Shown: piece after piece, positions 35,362 through 43,158 of the stretch
How positions within the stretch are numbered: the first letter of the stretch is position 1
Layout of the letters: each line of letters opens with the position of its first letter
Assembly: GCA_004558025.1 (NCBI GenBank)
Contig: SFEG01000001.1
Coordinates: 167,181-231,180 of the forward strand
From: Clostridiales bacterium
GTDB taxonomy: Bacteria; Bacillota; Clostridia; Oscillospirales; Oscillospiraceae
Length of the DNA: 64,000 bases
Reading direction: 5' to 3'
Notes under the pieces: model-generated
Seen by the model: the letters and a program-made list of their open reading frames with translations, nothing else
Database searches by the model: none
Told to the model about the DNA's origin: nothing
Position numbers and translations under genes: made by a program

Positions 35362-36078
35362 TTACTTGCTGACTGTTGTTCCGAGCTTTTCGCCCTGAAG
35401 CACACGGACAATATTCTCAGGCTCGGCAAGGGCAAAAACTATGACAGGAATGTCGTTATCCATGGCAAGGCTTGTTGCCGTGCTGTCCATAACGGCAAGA
35501 TGCTGCGCGAGAACATCGTCGTAGCTTATGCTGTCGTACTTCACGGCGCTCGGGTCGAGCCTGGGATCAGCCGAATATACGCCGTCTATATTCTTTGCAA
35601 GCAGTATTGCGTCCGCGCCGATCTCCGCCGCACGGAGCACCGCCGCCGTATCGGTCGAGAAAAACGGACAGCCCGTTCCGCAGCCGAACATGACGACCTT
35701 GCCGGACTTGAGATATTCTATCGCCTTATCGGTACTGTATCTTTCGCCGACGCCCTGAATATCGACCGCCGTAAGCACCTTTGCCTCGCCGCCGCACTGA
35801 CGCAGGACGTCGGCAAACGCCAGACAGTTCATAGCAGTTGCAAGCATACCCATACGGTCGGCCGAGACGCGCTCGACATGACCCGCACCATCCTTTACGC
35901 CGCGCCAGAAGTTGCCGCCGCCGACAACGATACCGACCTCGACGCCCATCGCGGTGCACTTATTGACGGTATCACAGACCTTTGAAATGAAGTCAAAATC
36001 AAAGCCCGTTTTTTTATCTCCGGCAAGAGCCTCGCCGCTTATTTTGATAAGTATTCTCTTATAAACAGGGTCAGACAT
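35362..36078 (-). CDS. pyrH: UMP kinase
   Basis: Hexameric bacterial UMP kinase, feeding UTP and CTP synthesis. 238 aa with RILIKISGEALAG near 8, GIVVGGGNFWRG near 49 and GTGCPFFSTDTAAVLRAAEIGAD near 134 (stated from positions), plus KNIDGVYSADPRLDP near 164. The usual upstream rpsB and tsf are not present; an EamA transporter is upstream instead, 15 nt away. Confidence 0.96.
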   Translation of the reverse strand: MSDPVYKRILIKISGEALAGDKKTGFDFDFISKVCDTVNKCTAMGVEVGIVVGGGNFWRGVKDGAGHVERVSADRMGMLATAMNCLAFADVLRQCGGEAKVLTAVDIQGVGERYSTDKAIEYLKSGKVVMFGCGTGCPFFSTDTAAVLRAAEIGADAILLAKNIDGVYSADPRLDPSAVKYDSISYDDVLAQHLAVMDSTATSLAMDNDIPVIVFALAEPENIVRVLQGEKLGTTVSK

Positions 36079-36093
36079 ATATGATCTCCTTTA

Positions 36094-37002
36094 TTAAATA
36101 TCAAGTATACCCAATATAACTATGCCCGCAACCACGAGAAGGATCGAGGCATAGTGCTTGACAGAAAGCTTCTCCTTGAGGAAAATGCGGCTCCACACGA
36201 CGGAAGCCACGCAGTAGGCCGATATCATGGGGGCTGCAAGCGCGGCGTGAGCCGTATCGGCAAGGGCGTAGATATACGCAAACTGACCGGCAGTCTCAAA
36301 GATGGCGCCGGTGTATTTGGGAACCTCGCGCTTGGGGATGAGCCTCTGTTTTTTTACGCCGAGGACGTATATCGCGCAGACTATGCCGACGGTGAGGAAG
36401 GTAAGCTCATATGCGACATTTGCCGAATCCTCGTTGAGCGTTTCGAGCACTCTGCTGTCGGCAAAGCTGCCCAGTGCGTCGAGCAGACAGTAGATTATCG
36501 GAAGCGCTATGGCTATCCAGCTTCTCGTATAGTGGTGATTGCTCGCATCCTGACGGGCGCGGCGCAGCTCCTCATCCTCGTTGGCTTCGGTAAAGCCGAG
36601 GGCAATAATGCCGAGACAGACGAGGCCGACGGCGACAAGCGCCATGGGCGGCAGGCCATTTATTCCCTGCGTTGCGAATATGAGCACCGCAACTATCGCG
36701 CCGGAGGAGTTACATATCGGCGACGATATCGAAAGCTCGATATACCTCAGGCCGACATAGCCCACCGTCATCGAGACTATATAGAGCATCGAAACGGGCA
36801 GGTACTTTAAAATGACCTCGCCGTTTATCGTAACGCCGCCGACGAATATCTCATAGGCCGCGTGAAGACCCATGACCAGGCCGACCGCCATAACCATCTT
36901 CAGATGGCTGTATTTATCATCTGCATCCTGACAACCTATCTTTGAAAAAAGATCGGAGCCGCTCCAACATAAAAGCGCAACCAGCGCAAACCAAAACCAC
37001 AT
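36094..37002 (-). CDS. EamA/DMT-superfamily transporter
   Basis: 302 aa with about ten predicted membrane helices in two EamA-like halves (residues about 1-135 and 165-300), separated by a charged loop (EANEDEELRRARQDASNHHY near 139-158). Drug/metabolite transporters of this type carry amino acids, nucleosides or other metabolites, and the substrate cannot be told. It is first in the block leading to pyrH and is divergent from spoIIGA. Confidence 0.8.
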   Translation of the reverse strand: MWFWFALVALLCWSGSDLFSKIGCQDADDKYSHLKMVMAVGLVMGLHAAYEIFVGGVTINGEVILKYLPVSMLYIVSMTVGYVGLRYIELSISSPICNSSGAIVAVLIFATQGINGLPPMALVAVGLVCLGIIALGFTEANEDEELRRARQDASNHHYTRSWIAIALPIIYCLLDALGSFADSRVLETLNEDSANVAYELTFLTVGIVCAIYVLGVKKQRLIPKREVPKYTGAIFETAGQFAYIYALADTAHAALAAPMISAYCVASVVWSRIFLKEKLSVKHYASILLVVAGIVILGILDI

Positions 37003-37066
37003 AGCTTATCCTTTACATAATAGCAGTATAGTATCAAACTAATGCATTTTACCATACTTCCGCCCA

Positions 37067-37114
37067 TTTGACAATTAACAAATGACAAATTATGCGCCGG
37101 GAGACGATTATAAT
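37067..37114 (+). promoter_or_regulatory. spoIIGA promoter region with Spo0A-box-like repeats
   Basis: Two GACAA-containing elements, TTTGACAAT (37067-37075) and AATGACAAA (37081-37089), resemble the complement of the 0A box (TTCGACAAA). A perfect TATAAT lies at 37109-37114, 21 bp after ATGACA (37082-37087). An extended -35/-10 spacing with Spo0A boxes at the -35 is known for spoIIG in Bacillus. The -10 is only 6 nt before the spoIIGA ATG. Confidence 0.5.
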
Positions 37115-37120
37115 TTCAGC

Positions 37121-37939
37121 ATGGACATCATTTACATAGACCGGCTGTTTTTTCTGAACCTTGCGTCGGATTATCTTATTGTCTTATGCTCGGCGCGGCT
37201 TTGCGGAATTAAACTCAGGCGGCTGAGATATGCCCTGTCTGCCGTATTCGGCGCTTTATACGCCGTGCTGAGCATTTTGCCGGAGCTCGAATTTATTACG
37301 ACGGCGCCGGTCAAACTCATCTGCGGTGCGCTTATGGCGCTGATCGCCTACGGCGGCGAGGAAAAGCTTTTGCGCTGCTGCCTTGTGTTTTTCGCCGTGT
37401 CGGCGCTGTTCGGCGGCGCAGTGTGGGCAATATCGCTGCAAAACGGTGGAAATCTCGGCAGTGGAGCGTACATACCCGTGTCATTTCCCGTGCTCGCTAT
37501 ATCCTTTTCGCTCATATACGCCGTGCTCAGCGTCGTCTTTCGGCGCAGCGTAAAAAGCGCGGATATAAGCGTTTCGGACGTTGAGCTCGTATTCATGGGC
37601 AGGCACGCTTCCCTGCGCTGCCTGCACGACAGCGGAAACGCACTTTTCGACCCAGTGAGCGGAGACGCTGTGCTAATCGCCCCGGCTTCAAAGCTCGCAG
37701 CACTGTTCCCCGGCCTTGAGGCCGAGCTTTCAAGCTCCGACTGCACAAAAATCACGGCCGAGCCCTCGCTTGCAGGCAAAATTCGCCTGATACCGTACAG
37801 CGCCGTCGGCACGGGCTCTGGGATGCTCGCATCGTTCAGGCCGGACAGCATCACCGTTGACGGAATGGAGCGCAGCGATATCATCGTTGCCATATCCCCC
37901 ACCCCCGTCGGCGGCGAGGGCTTTGATTCATTGATATGA
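37121..37939 (+). CDS. spoIIGA: Sigma-E processing peptidase SpoIIGA
   Basis: Membrane-bound aspartic protease that cuts pro-sigma-E in the mother cell early in sporulation. 272 aa: five membrane helices in residues 1-155, then a cytoplasmic protease domain with CLHDSGNALFDPVSG near 166-180 holding the catalytic Asp. The start MDIIYIDRLFFLN matches the family's usual N-terminus, so the ATG at 37121 is preferred over one at 37082, which would lie inside the promoter. No Shine-Dalgarno is at proper distance. sigE follows 12 nt after the stop. Confidence 0.93.
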   Translation: MDIIYIDRLFFLNLASDYLIVLCSARLCGIKLRRLRYALSAVFGALYAVLSILPELEFITTAPVKLICGALMALIAYGGEEKLLRCCLVFFAVSALFGGAVWAISLQNGGNLGSGAYIPVSFPVLAISFSLIYAVLSVVFRRSVKSADISVSDVELVFMGRHASLRCLHDSGNALFDPVSGDAVLIAPASKLAALFPGLEAELSSSDCTKITAEPSLAGKIRLIPYSAVGTGSGMLASFRPDSITVDGMERSDIIVAISPTPVGGEGFDSLI

Positions 37940-37951
37940 AAGGAGCATCTT

Positions 37952-38659
37952 ATGGATATTATAAGCATCATAAAAGGCTGGCTTGAACGGCACCTGCTGC
38001 CCGAAAAGGGGCTGTTCTACATCGGCGGCAGCGACGTTCTGCCCGCCCCGCTGGATAAGGCCGAGGAGGAAAAGGCCATTATCGCGATGGAAAACGGCGA
38101 CGAGAACGCAAAAAAACTTCTTACGGAACATAATCTTCGTCTTGTCGTCTATATCTCCAGGCGGTTTGAGAACACCGGCGTTAACCTTGAGGATCTCATA
38201 TCCATCGGGACAATAGGACTTATAAAGGCAATAAGCACCTTCCGCAGCGACAAGAACATAAAGCTTGCCACCTACGCCTCAAGATGCATCGAAAACGAAA
38301 TCCTCATGCATCTGCGTAAGATCAGCAATCAGCGCAGCGAGGTCAGCTTTGACGAGCCGCTCAATACCGATTGGGACGGGAACGAGCTGCTGTTGTCAGA
38401 TGTTCTGGGCACCGATGACGACGAGGTATGCCGTCCGCTTGAGGATGATGCCGATCGCCAAATGCTGCTAAACGCCGTAAATTCTCTCGGCAAAAGGGAG
38501 AAAAATATAATAACCCTGCGCTTCGGGCTCGGCGGCGGAAGCGAATACACACAAAAGGAGGTTGCAGATATGATGGGGATATCCCAAAGCTACATAAGCC
38601 GCCTGGAAAAGCGGATAATACACCGGCTCAGACGAGAGATTATACGCCAGCTCCAGTAA
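37952..38659 (+). CDS. sigE: Sporulation sigma factor sigma-E (pro-form)
   Basis: Mother-cell sigma factor of early sporulation. 235 aa. The N-terminal pro-sequence ends in GLFYIGGSDVLPAPL (about 20-34), the region cut by SpoIIGA in Bacillus. Region 2 contains NLRLVVYISRRFENTG near 61 and IKLATYASRCIENEILMHLR near 102, and region 4 has the helix-turn-helix QKEVADMMGISQSYISRLEKR near 201-221. AAAGGAG precedes the ATG. The usual downstream sigG is absent; an SLH gene follows instead. Confidence 0.97.
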   Translation: MDIISIIKGWLERHLLPEKGLFYIGGSDVLPAPLDKAEEEKAIIAMENGDENAKKLLTEHNLRLVVYISRRFENTGVNLEDLISIGTIGLIKAISTFRSDKNIKLATYASRCIENEILMHLRKISNQRSEVSFDEPLNTDWDGNELLLSDVLGTDDDEVCRPLEDDADRQMLLNAVNSLGKREKNIITLRFGLGGGSEYTQKEVADMMGISQSYISRLEKRIIHRLRREIIRQLQ

Positions 38660-38707
38660 TTTAAAAAGTCACCTTTTAAAACTAAAAAACCTTTGTCTAT
38701 ATTCATC

Positions 38708-38744
38708 ACAATTTGTTGACAAATTGTAACGAACGGTGTAAATT
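38708..38744 (+). promoter_or_regulatory. Strong promoter of the SLH gene with a palindrome over the -35
   Basis: TTGACA (38716-38721), 17 bp, TAAATT (38739-38744). A perfect inverted repeat with 9-bp arms (38708-38716 and 38719-38727, 2-nt gap) is centred on the -35, as expected for a repressor operator. About 14 nt after the likely start there is a 6-bp-arm hairpin AAGCTA/TAGCTT (38758-38775) in the leader, and AGAAGGAG precedes the ATG. Confidence 0.7.
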
Positions 38745-38809
38745 AGGTTTGTGAAACAAGCTATACTTGTAGCTTTATTTTAAACGTATTTCTTAGAAGG
38801 AGAAACAAC

Positions 38810-39940
38810 ATGAAAAAGTCAACAAAACTTATCAGCCTGCTTCTTGCGGTGATGATGATTGCTGCACTTCTGCCCACTGCGGCTCTCGCCGACGACGTCG
38901 ATACTCAGTCCATTGACGACACTAAAGGCGGCGTTATCGACACCGTAGGCGGCATTCAGATCCCCACTTACATAGTTTACTGCTCCCTGATGAGCAAGAT
39001 GCCCGCGAGCGGAGCAGTCATCACTCTCACAAATAATGTCACCGGCGAAGCAAGCACCTACACAGCAAATATGTTAGGTCTTGCGTTCATCCCCAAGAGC
39101 CTTATCGGCGTGTACTCCGTTGCAGCTACCTGTGACGGCCCCATCTCCGGCCTGAAGTACAGCACTCTGCCCGGCATCGAATGGTCGTTCAGCATTAAGC
39201 TCGATGCCGACAAGCTCATCCTCTACCCCGTTATGAACATCGGTCTTAACTACACCGATCACTTTGCATACATGATCGGCTTCCCCAATGGCAACGTTGG
39301 CCCCGATGCAAAGATCACCCGTGCGCAGATCGCTACCATTCTCTACCGTCTCATGACCACCGAGACCCGCGAAAAGTTTGCAGCTTCGACCAGCACCTTT
39401 AACGATGTCAGCGCAAACGCATGGTACAACACCGAAGTCTGCACCCTTCACAAGGCAGGCATAATCAATGGCTACCCCGACGGCGGCTTCCATCCCGAAG
39501 CAAACGTCACCCGTGCTGAGTTCTCCGCAATGATCGCCCGCATGTTCTCCGTCTCCTACGTCGGCAATAATATGTTCGAGGATATCAACGGCCACTGGGC
39601 AGAGAGCTACATGAACATCCTCGCAAAGCTCGGTATCCTCAAGGGCAATGACGGCAATGCAAATCCCAACGATCCCCTCACCCGTGCACAGGCTGCCGCA
39701 ATGTGCAACCGCCTCGTCGGCCGCAACTGCACCAACAGCAGCATGAACAGCTGCACCGGTACCGTCAAGGGCTGGCCCGATAATGCCAACTCCGCATGGT
39801 ACTATGCAGACATTCTCGAGGCTACCAACTCCCACAACTACACTTGGACTGTCAACGTCAAGAACGGTCTGAGCAGCGAGTTTCTCATCACCGAGCAGTG
39901 GACCAACATCCGCACCGACGCTCCCGACTGGTCCAAGTAA
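38810..39940 (+). CDS. Secreted S-layer-homology (SLH) domain protein
   Basis: 376 aa. A signal peptide of about 27 residues (KKSTKLISLLLAVMMIAALLPTAALA read from residue 2, cut after ALA) is followed by a beta-rich domain (about 30-140). Three SLH repeats then start near 150 (FAYMIGFPNGNVGPDAKITRAQ), 215 (KAGIINGYPDGGFHPEANVTRAE) and 275 (LGILKGNDGNANPNDPLTRAQ), as seen from their PDG/NPN...TRAQ cores. SLH repeats bind pyruvylated secondary wall polymers. Codons end mostly in C and promoter and ribosome site are strong, which suggests an abundant protein. The role of the N-terminal domain is unknown. Confidence 0.9.
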   Translation: MKKSTKLISLLLAVMMIAALLPTAALADDVDTQSIDDTKGGVIDTVGGIQIPTYIVYCSLMSKMPASGAVITLTNNVTGEASTYTANMLGLAFIPKSLIGVYSVAATCDGPISGLKYSTLPGIEWSFSIKLDADKLILYPVMNIGLNYTDHFAYMIGFPNGNVGPDAKITRAQIATILYRLMTTETREKFAASTSTFNDVSANAWYNTEVCTLHKAGIINGYPDGGFHPEANVTRAEFSAMIARMFSVSYVGNNMFEDINGHWAESYMNILAKLGILKGNDGNANPNDPLTRAQAAAMCNRLVGRNCTNSSMNSCTGTVKGWPDNANSAWYYADILEATNSHNYTWTVNVKNGLSSEFLITEQWTNIRTDAPDWSK

Positions 39941-39953
39941 TTAAATTAAACAC

Positions 39954-39985
39954 AAAAAATCCCGTCCGATGGACGGGATTTTTTT
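39954..39985 (+). terminator. Intrinsic terminator of the SLH gene
   Basis: Perfect arms ATCCCGTCC/GGACGGGAT (39959-39967, 39971-39979), extended by A and T runs on both sides, then T6. It can serve both strands, including rqcP, which ends at 40006. Confidence 0.95.
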
Positions 39986-40005
39986 ATTGCACATATAACC
40001 TTTTA

Positions 40006-40251
40006 TCAGCTTTCGAGCTCCTTGTACATAGCGGGGGCTTCTTCCTTTTTTGCGGTCTCATTGACCGACAGCACCTCTACCTTGAGCCTGCGCTGGCCGA
40101 AGGCGACCTCTATAACGTCTCCGACCTTCACCTGATAGCTTGCCTTAACCTGCCGCCCATTTACGCTCACGCGTTCGGCGTCGCAGGCATCGTTTGCTAC
40201 GCTCCTGCGCTTAATGAGCCTTGAGACCTTAAGATACTTATCAAGCCGCAT
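40006..40251 (-). CDS. rqcP: S4-domain ribosome quality-control protein RqcP
   Basis: 81 aa. RqcP (YabO in Bacillus) binds 50S-peptidyl-tRNA complexes and works with RqcH in poly-alanine tailing of stalled chains. The S4 motif is MRLDKYLKVSRLIKRRSVAN at the start, then ERVSVNGRQVKASYQVKVGD near 26-45 and the C-terminal EAPAMYKELE that is typical of this branch. It is downstream of HU, with a hairpin between. Confidence 0.93.
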   Translation of the reverse strand: MRLDKYLKVSRLIKRRSVANDACDAERVSVNGRQVKASYQVKVGDVIEVAFGQRRLKVEVLSVNETAKKEEAPAMYKELES

Positions 40252-40270
40252 ATCGTTCTCCTCTCAGCAA

Positions 40271-40302
40271 AATTCCCACAATACTTTCGTATCGTGGGAA
40301 TT
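40271..40302 (-). terminator. Hairpin after the HU gene (probable terminator or attenuator)
   Basis: Arms AATTCCCAC/GTGGGAATT (40271-40279, 40294-40302) with an inner ATAC/GTAT stem. The minus-strand tail is only weakly T-rich (AATTTTGC), so readthrough into rqcP is likely. Confidence 0.6.
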
Positions 40303-40324
40303 ATAATAATATTACTTTGCTTAA

Positions 40325-40600
40325 TTACTCTGCAACTGCGTCCTTGAGTGCCTTGCCTGCCTTGAAGAAAGGAACCTTGCTTGCGGGGATCTCGATCTCC
40401 TCACGGGTCTTGGGGTTGCGGCCGATACGAACGCCGCGCTCCTTGACGTCAAAAACGCCGAAGCCAACCATCTGAACCTTCTCGCCGGATACCAGGGTCT
40501 CAACTATGGTATCAAATGCGGCGTTGACAGCCTTCTCGGAGTCCTTCTTGGAAAGACCGGTCTTCTCTGCGACGGCTGCTATAAGCTCTGCCTTATTCAT
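40325..40600 (-). CDS. hup: HU-family nucleoid DNA-binding protein
   Basis: 91 aa, normal length for HU. It starts MNKAELIAAVAEKTGLSKKDSEKAV and has the beta-arm signature GFGVFDVKERGVRIGRNPKT near 47-66, then PFFKAGKALKDAV. Non-specifically bends DNA in the nucleoid. GGAGG precedes the ATG. The leader (to about 40780) is roughly 180 nt and holds a GC-rich hairpin (CCCGG/CCGGG, 40649-40676). rqcP downstream is the normal Firmicutes neighbour. Confidence 0.97.
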   Translation of the reverse strand: MNKAELIAAVAEKTGLSKKDSEKAVNAAFDTIVETLVSGEKVQMVGFGVFDVKERGVRIGRNPKTREEIEIPASKVPFFKAGKALKDAVAE

Positions 40601-40783
40601 GTGTAATCCTCCTAATCTGTATGGCTAAAATGCCTTTTCTATATATAGCCCGGTGCGCCGATTGCGCCGTGCCGGGTTATTCACATTGAGTGTGCGCCTC
40701 AAAGAGCGAGTTAAAACTTATCACAAAATGCTGCAAATATCAAGTGTTTTTTCGAAAAAACCAATTTTTTTCACCCGTTATTC

Positions 40784-42391
40784 TCATCTCATGTGCAGCA
40801 GCTTCGCGATCTTCTCTCCCTTGGGGATAAGCTTCATATCTTCTGTCGTTATGACGCGCAGCTTGATAACGGCGACAGCGTAAACTATAACGGCGATGCC
40901 GATGGCAACACACATGACAAGCGCCATGATAAGCCTGCCGTCGGACGGGGCGAGCATCATACCGCCGTAATACGCGGCCAGCGCTATAATGCCCATTATC
41001 AAGCTGGGCACGGCGGGGCGAATGAAGATATTCTTCATCGACAGTCCCTTTTCAAAGCTGCGGTTAATGAAGACAAGGTTGAGAACGCACATCGTAACAT
41101 AGCAGCAGATCGTGCCGATGGCAGCGCCGTATATGTTTATCGCGGGTATCGCGACTATGAACCAGTTTATGATTATCTTAACAAGTCCGCCGGCGACGAT
41201 GGAGTAAAGCGTGAGCCGCTCTTTACCCGTGGCCTGCAAAACGGCGGTGCTCATCAGCGAAAAGCACACAAACACGGACGCTATGCCCAAAAGGCACAGC
41301 AGCAGCGGACCCGATGAATGCGCATTTGGGTAAATGACCTTCATGATAGGCTCGCTCAAAACGGCAAGTCCGACACCCATAGGCAGCGCTATCGCCATGG
41401 ATATGCGCAGCGAATCCTCGGATATCTTGCCGGCCTCTCCCCTTGCATTCATCACGAGCTTTGCCGAGATGGCCGGTACGATGGATATCGTCAGCGGTGT
41501 GATAAACGCTGCGGGCAGGTTAAACAGCGTCTGTGCCTTTCCGTAAACGCCGTACAGCGTCTTTGCGTGCGAATAGGTATATCCTACGGCATTTTGCAGG
41601 CGAGTCATGCAAAGGCCTGCGTCGATGAGATTTATAAGCGCAAGGGCGACAGAACCGAGTGCGATGGGGATTCCTATGCTCAGAAGATTTTTAAATATCG
41701 TGCCCGCGCTTTCGGGAACATCGGGCTCAGTCACTGTGTCAAAGCGGTAATTGCGCATTTTGTAAATGAGCATGTACAAAAGAGCGACCAGCGAGCCGAT
41801 GGTCACGCCGAATATCGCGCCGGAAACGGCAACGGGCTTATCGCAGCCGGTCTTCAGAAGATACGCCGCGAGTGCAAGACCTGCCGCAACCTTTGCCAGG
41901 ACCTCAAGTATCTGGCTTACCGTGGTCGGCTTCATATTGCCGTAGCCCTGAGTGAGGCCTCTGTAGGTTGAGGTAATGCAGCACAGCAGCACAGCCGGCG
42001 CCAGCGCCTGAATGCTCAGCGCCGCATCGGGACTGTGGATAAGCGTATCCGCGAGCCAATCCGGGAAGATAAACATAAAAGTTGAGCACACGGCGCCGAG
42101 CACAAAGAACGACCACCATGCGACCCGGTATGTACGCCGTGCCTGCATCTGACGACCGCAGGTCTGCGCCGCGCTTATCATGCGCGAGAGCGCCACCGGG
42201 AAGCCCGCCGTAGCCAGCGTCAGAAACAGGCTGTACACATAATACGCCTGCAGAAACAGGCCGTAGCCGTCGTCTCCGAGCATGTTGCCCAGCGGGATCT
42301 TATACAGTGCACCGAGTATTTTCATTATAATAACGCCCGCGGTCATGATGGCCGCGCCGTGCAGATAGTTTTGTTCTTTCGCTTTTGCCAC
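40784..42391 (-). CDS. MurJ/SpoVB-type polysaccharide flippase (MATE/MVF family)
   Basis: 535 aa, about 14 membrane helices, of the MOP superfamily polysaccharide-transport branch, matching SpoVB/YtgP. ILGALYKIPLGNMLGDDGYGLF near 25-46 is a typical signature. Such proteins flip lipid II or related lipid-linked sugars; SpoVB is required for spore cortex and YtgP (MurJ) for wall growth. The GTG at 42391 is chosen because GGAGG lies 7 nt before it; a longer frame from 42421 lacks this. It is divergent in control from the MBL-murC pair, with a terminator between. Confidence 0.85.
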   Translation of the reverse strand: MAKAKEQNYLHGAAIMTAGVIIMKILGALYKIPLGNMLGDDGYGLFLQAYYVYSLFLTLATAGFPVALSRMISAAQTCGRQMQARRTYRVAWWSFFVLGAVCSTFMFIFPDWLADTLIHSPDAALSIQALAPAVLLCCITSTYRGLTQGYGNMKPTTVSQILEVLAKVAAGLALAAYLLKTGCDKPVAVSGAIFGVTIGSLVALLYMLIYKMRNYRFDTVTEPDVPESAGTIFKNLLSIGIPIALGSVALALINLIDAGLCMTRLQNAVGYTYSHAKTLYGVYGKAQTLFNLPAAFITPLTISIVPAISAKLVMNARGEAGKISEDSLRISMAIALPMGVGLAVLSEPIMKVIYPNAHSSGPLLLCLLGIASVFVCFSLMSTAVLQATGKERLTLYSIVAGGLVKIIINWFIVAIPAINIYGAAIGTICCYVTMCVLNLVFINRSFEKGLSMKNIFIRPAVPSLIMGIIALAAYYGGMMLAPSDGRLIMALVMCVAIGIAVIVYAVAVIKLRVITTEDMKLIPKGEKIAKLLHMR

Positions 42392-42456
42392 TAAAAGGCC
42401 TCCATTCGTGTAACGGATCATTTTGGACTTTGAAACTATATACTATGAGGGCAAAT

Positions 42457-42489
42457 AAATCAAGGGAATTGTGTGAACTCCCTTGATTT
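42457..42489 (-). terminator. Intrinsic terminator between murC-MBL and the flippase gene
   Basis: Perfect 11-bp arms (42457-42467, 42479-42489), 11-nt loop, with T-rich flanks on both strands (minus tail ATTTGC). It lies 22 nt downstream of the MBL stop. Confidence 0.7.
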
Positions 42490-42511
42490 TTAAAGATAAT
42501 TCAATCAATTT

Positions 42512-43144
42512 TCACATTTTGCCGGGCTGAAATTTCAGCACTGCGACCTGATGCTCGGTATCGTGATCTATGCTTATCGTGTTCGTATCGTAAAAATGAA
42601 CGATGGGCAGCGGCATATACTGATCGGTGAAGGCCGTAACGCGCTCCATGCGCCGGCTGCCGCAGCCGTCATGAGCATAATGCATGGGAATGACCACATT
42701 TGCGCACAGCTCGTCTGCCAGGGGCTTAGTCTTATCGCTCGGCATCGCGCGGAAGCCGCCCGCGTTTATCATAAGAACGTCCGCTCCGAAGAGCTTATCC
42801 TTTTCGGCATCGGTGAGAAAGCTTCCGAGGTCGCCCATGTGGACGAGCTTAAAGCCGTCCCACTTAATAATATGTATCTTATTTTTTCCGCGAAGACTGC
42901 CATAGCTCGTATCGTGAAAGGTATCGATAGTCTCCACCTCGTACGGGCAGGGGCGTGCCGCGCTCGGAAGCTTCACTCCGGCGCGGTAATTGTGCCCTCT
43001 GTGCTCATGACTGCACAGCACGGCATCTGCCGAGGTGCTCATGGGCGGGTAGTTTGCGTTTGTAAGGTCATACGGGTCTATAACAAGACTGTATCCGTCA
43101 TGGCTGATTTTAAAGCAGGAATGTCCAAGCCAGCTTATCTGCAT
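42512..43144 (-). CDS. MBL-fold metallo-hydrolase (UlaG/YtnP-like)
   Basis: 210 aa. MQISWLGHSCFKI at the start and IDPYDLTNANYPP near 22 are as in L-ascorbate-6-phosphate lactonase-like proteins. The metal motif reads SHEHRGHN near 45-52, so Gly replaces the usual Asp of HxHxDH. Other ligands (HMGDLG near 107, MHYAHDG near 157) are present. Activity is therefore uncertain. It follows murC after 14 nt in the same operon. Confidence 0.8.
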   Translation of the reverse strand: MQISWLGHSCFKISHDGYSLVIDPYDLTNANYPPMSTSADAVLCSHEHRGHNYRAGVKLPSAARPCPYEVETIDTFHDTSYGSLRGKNKIHIIKWDGFKLVHMGDLGSFLTDAEKDKLFGADVLMINAGGFRAMPSDKTKPLADELCANVVIPMHYAHDGCGSRRMERVTAFTDQYMPLPIVHFYDTNTISIDHDTEHQVAVLKFQPGKM

Positions 43145-43158
43145 AGTTTATCACCGTT

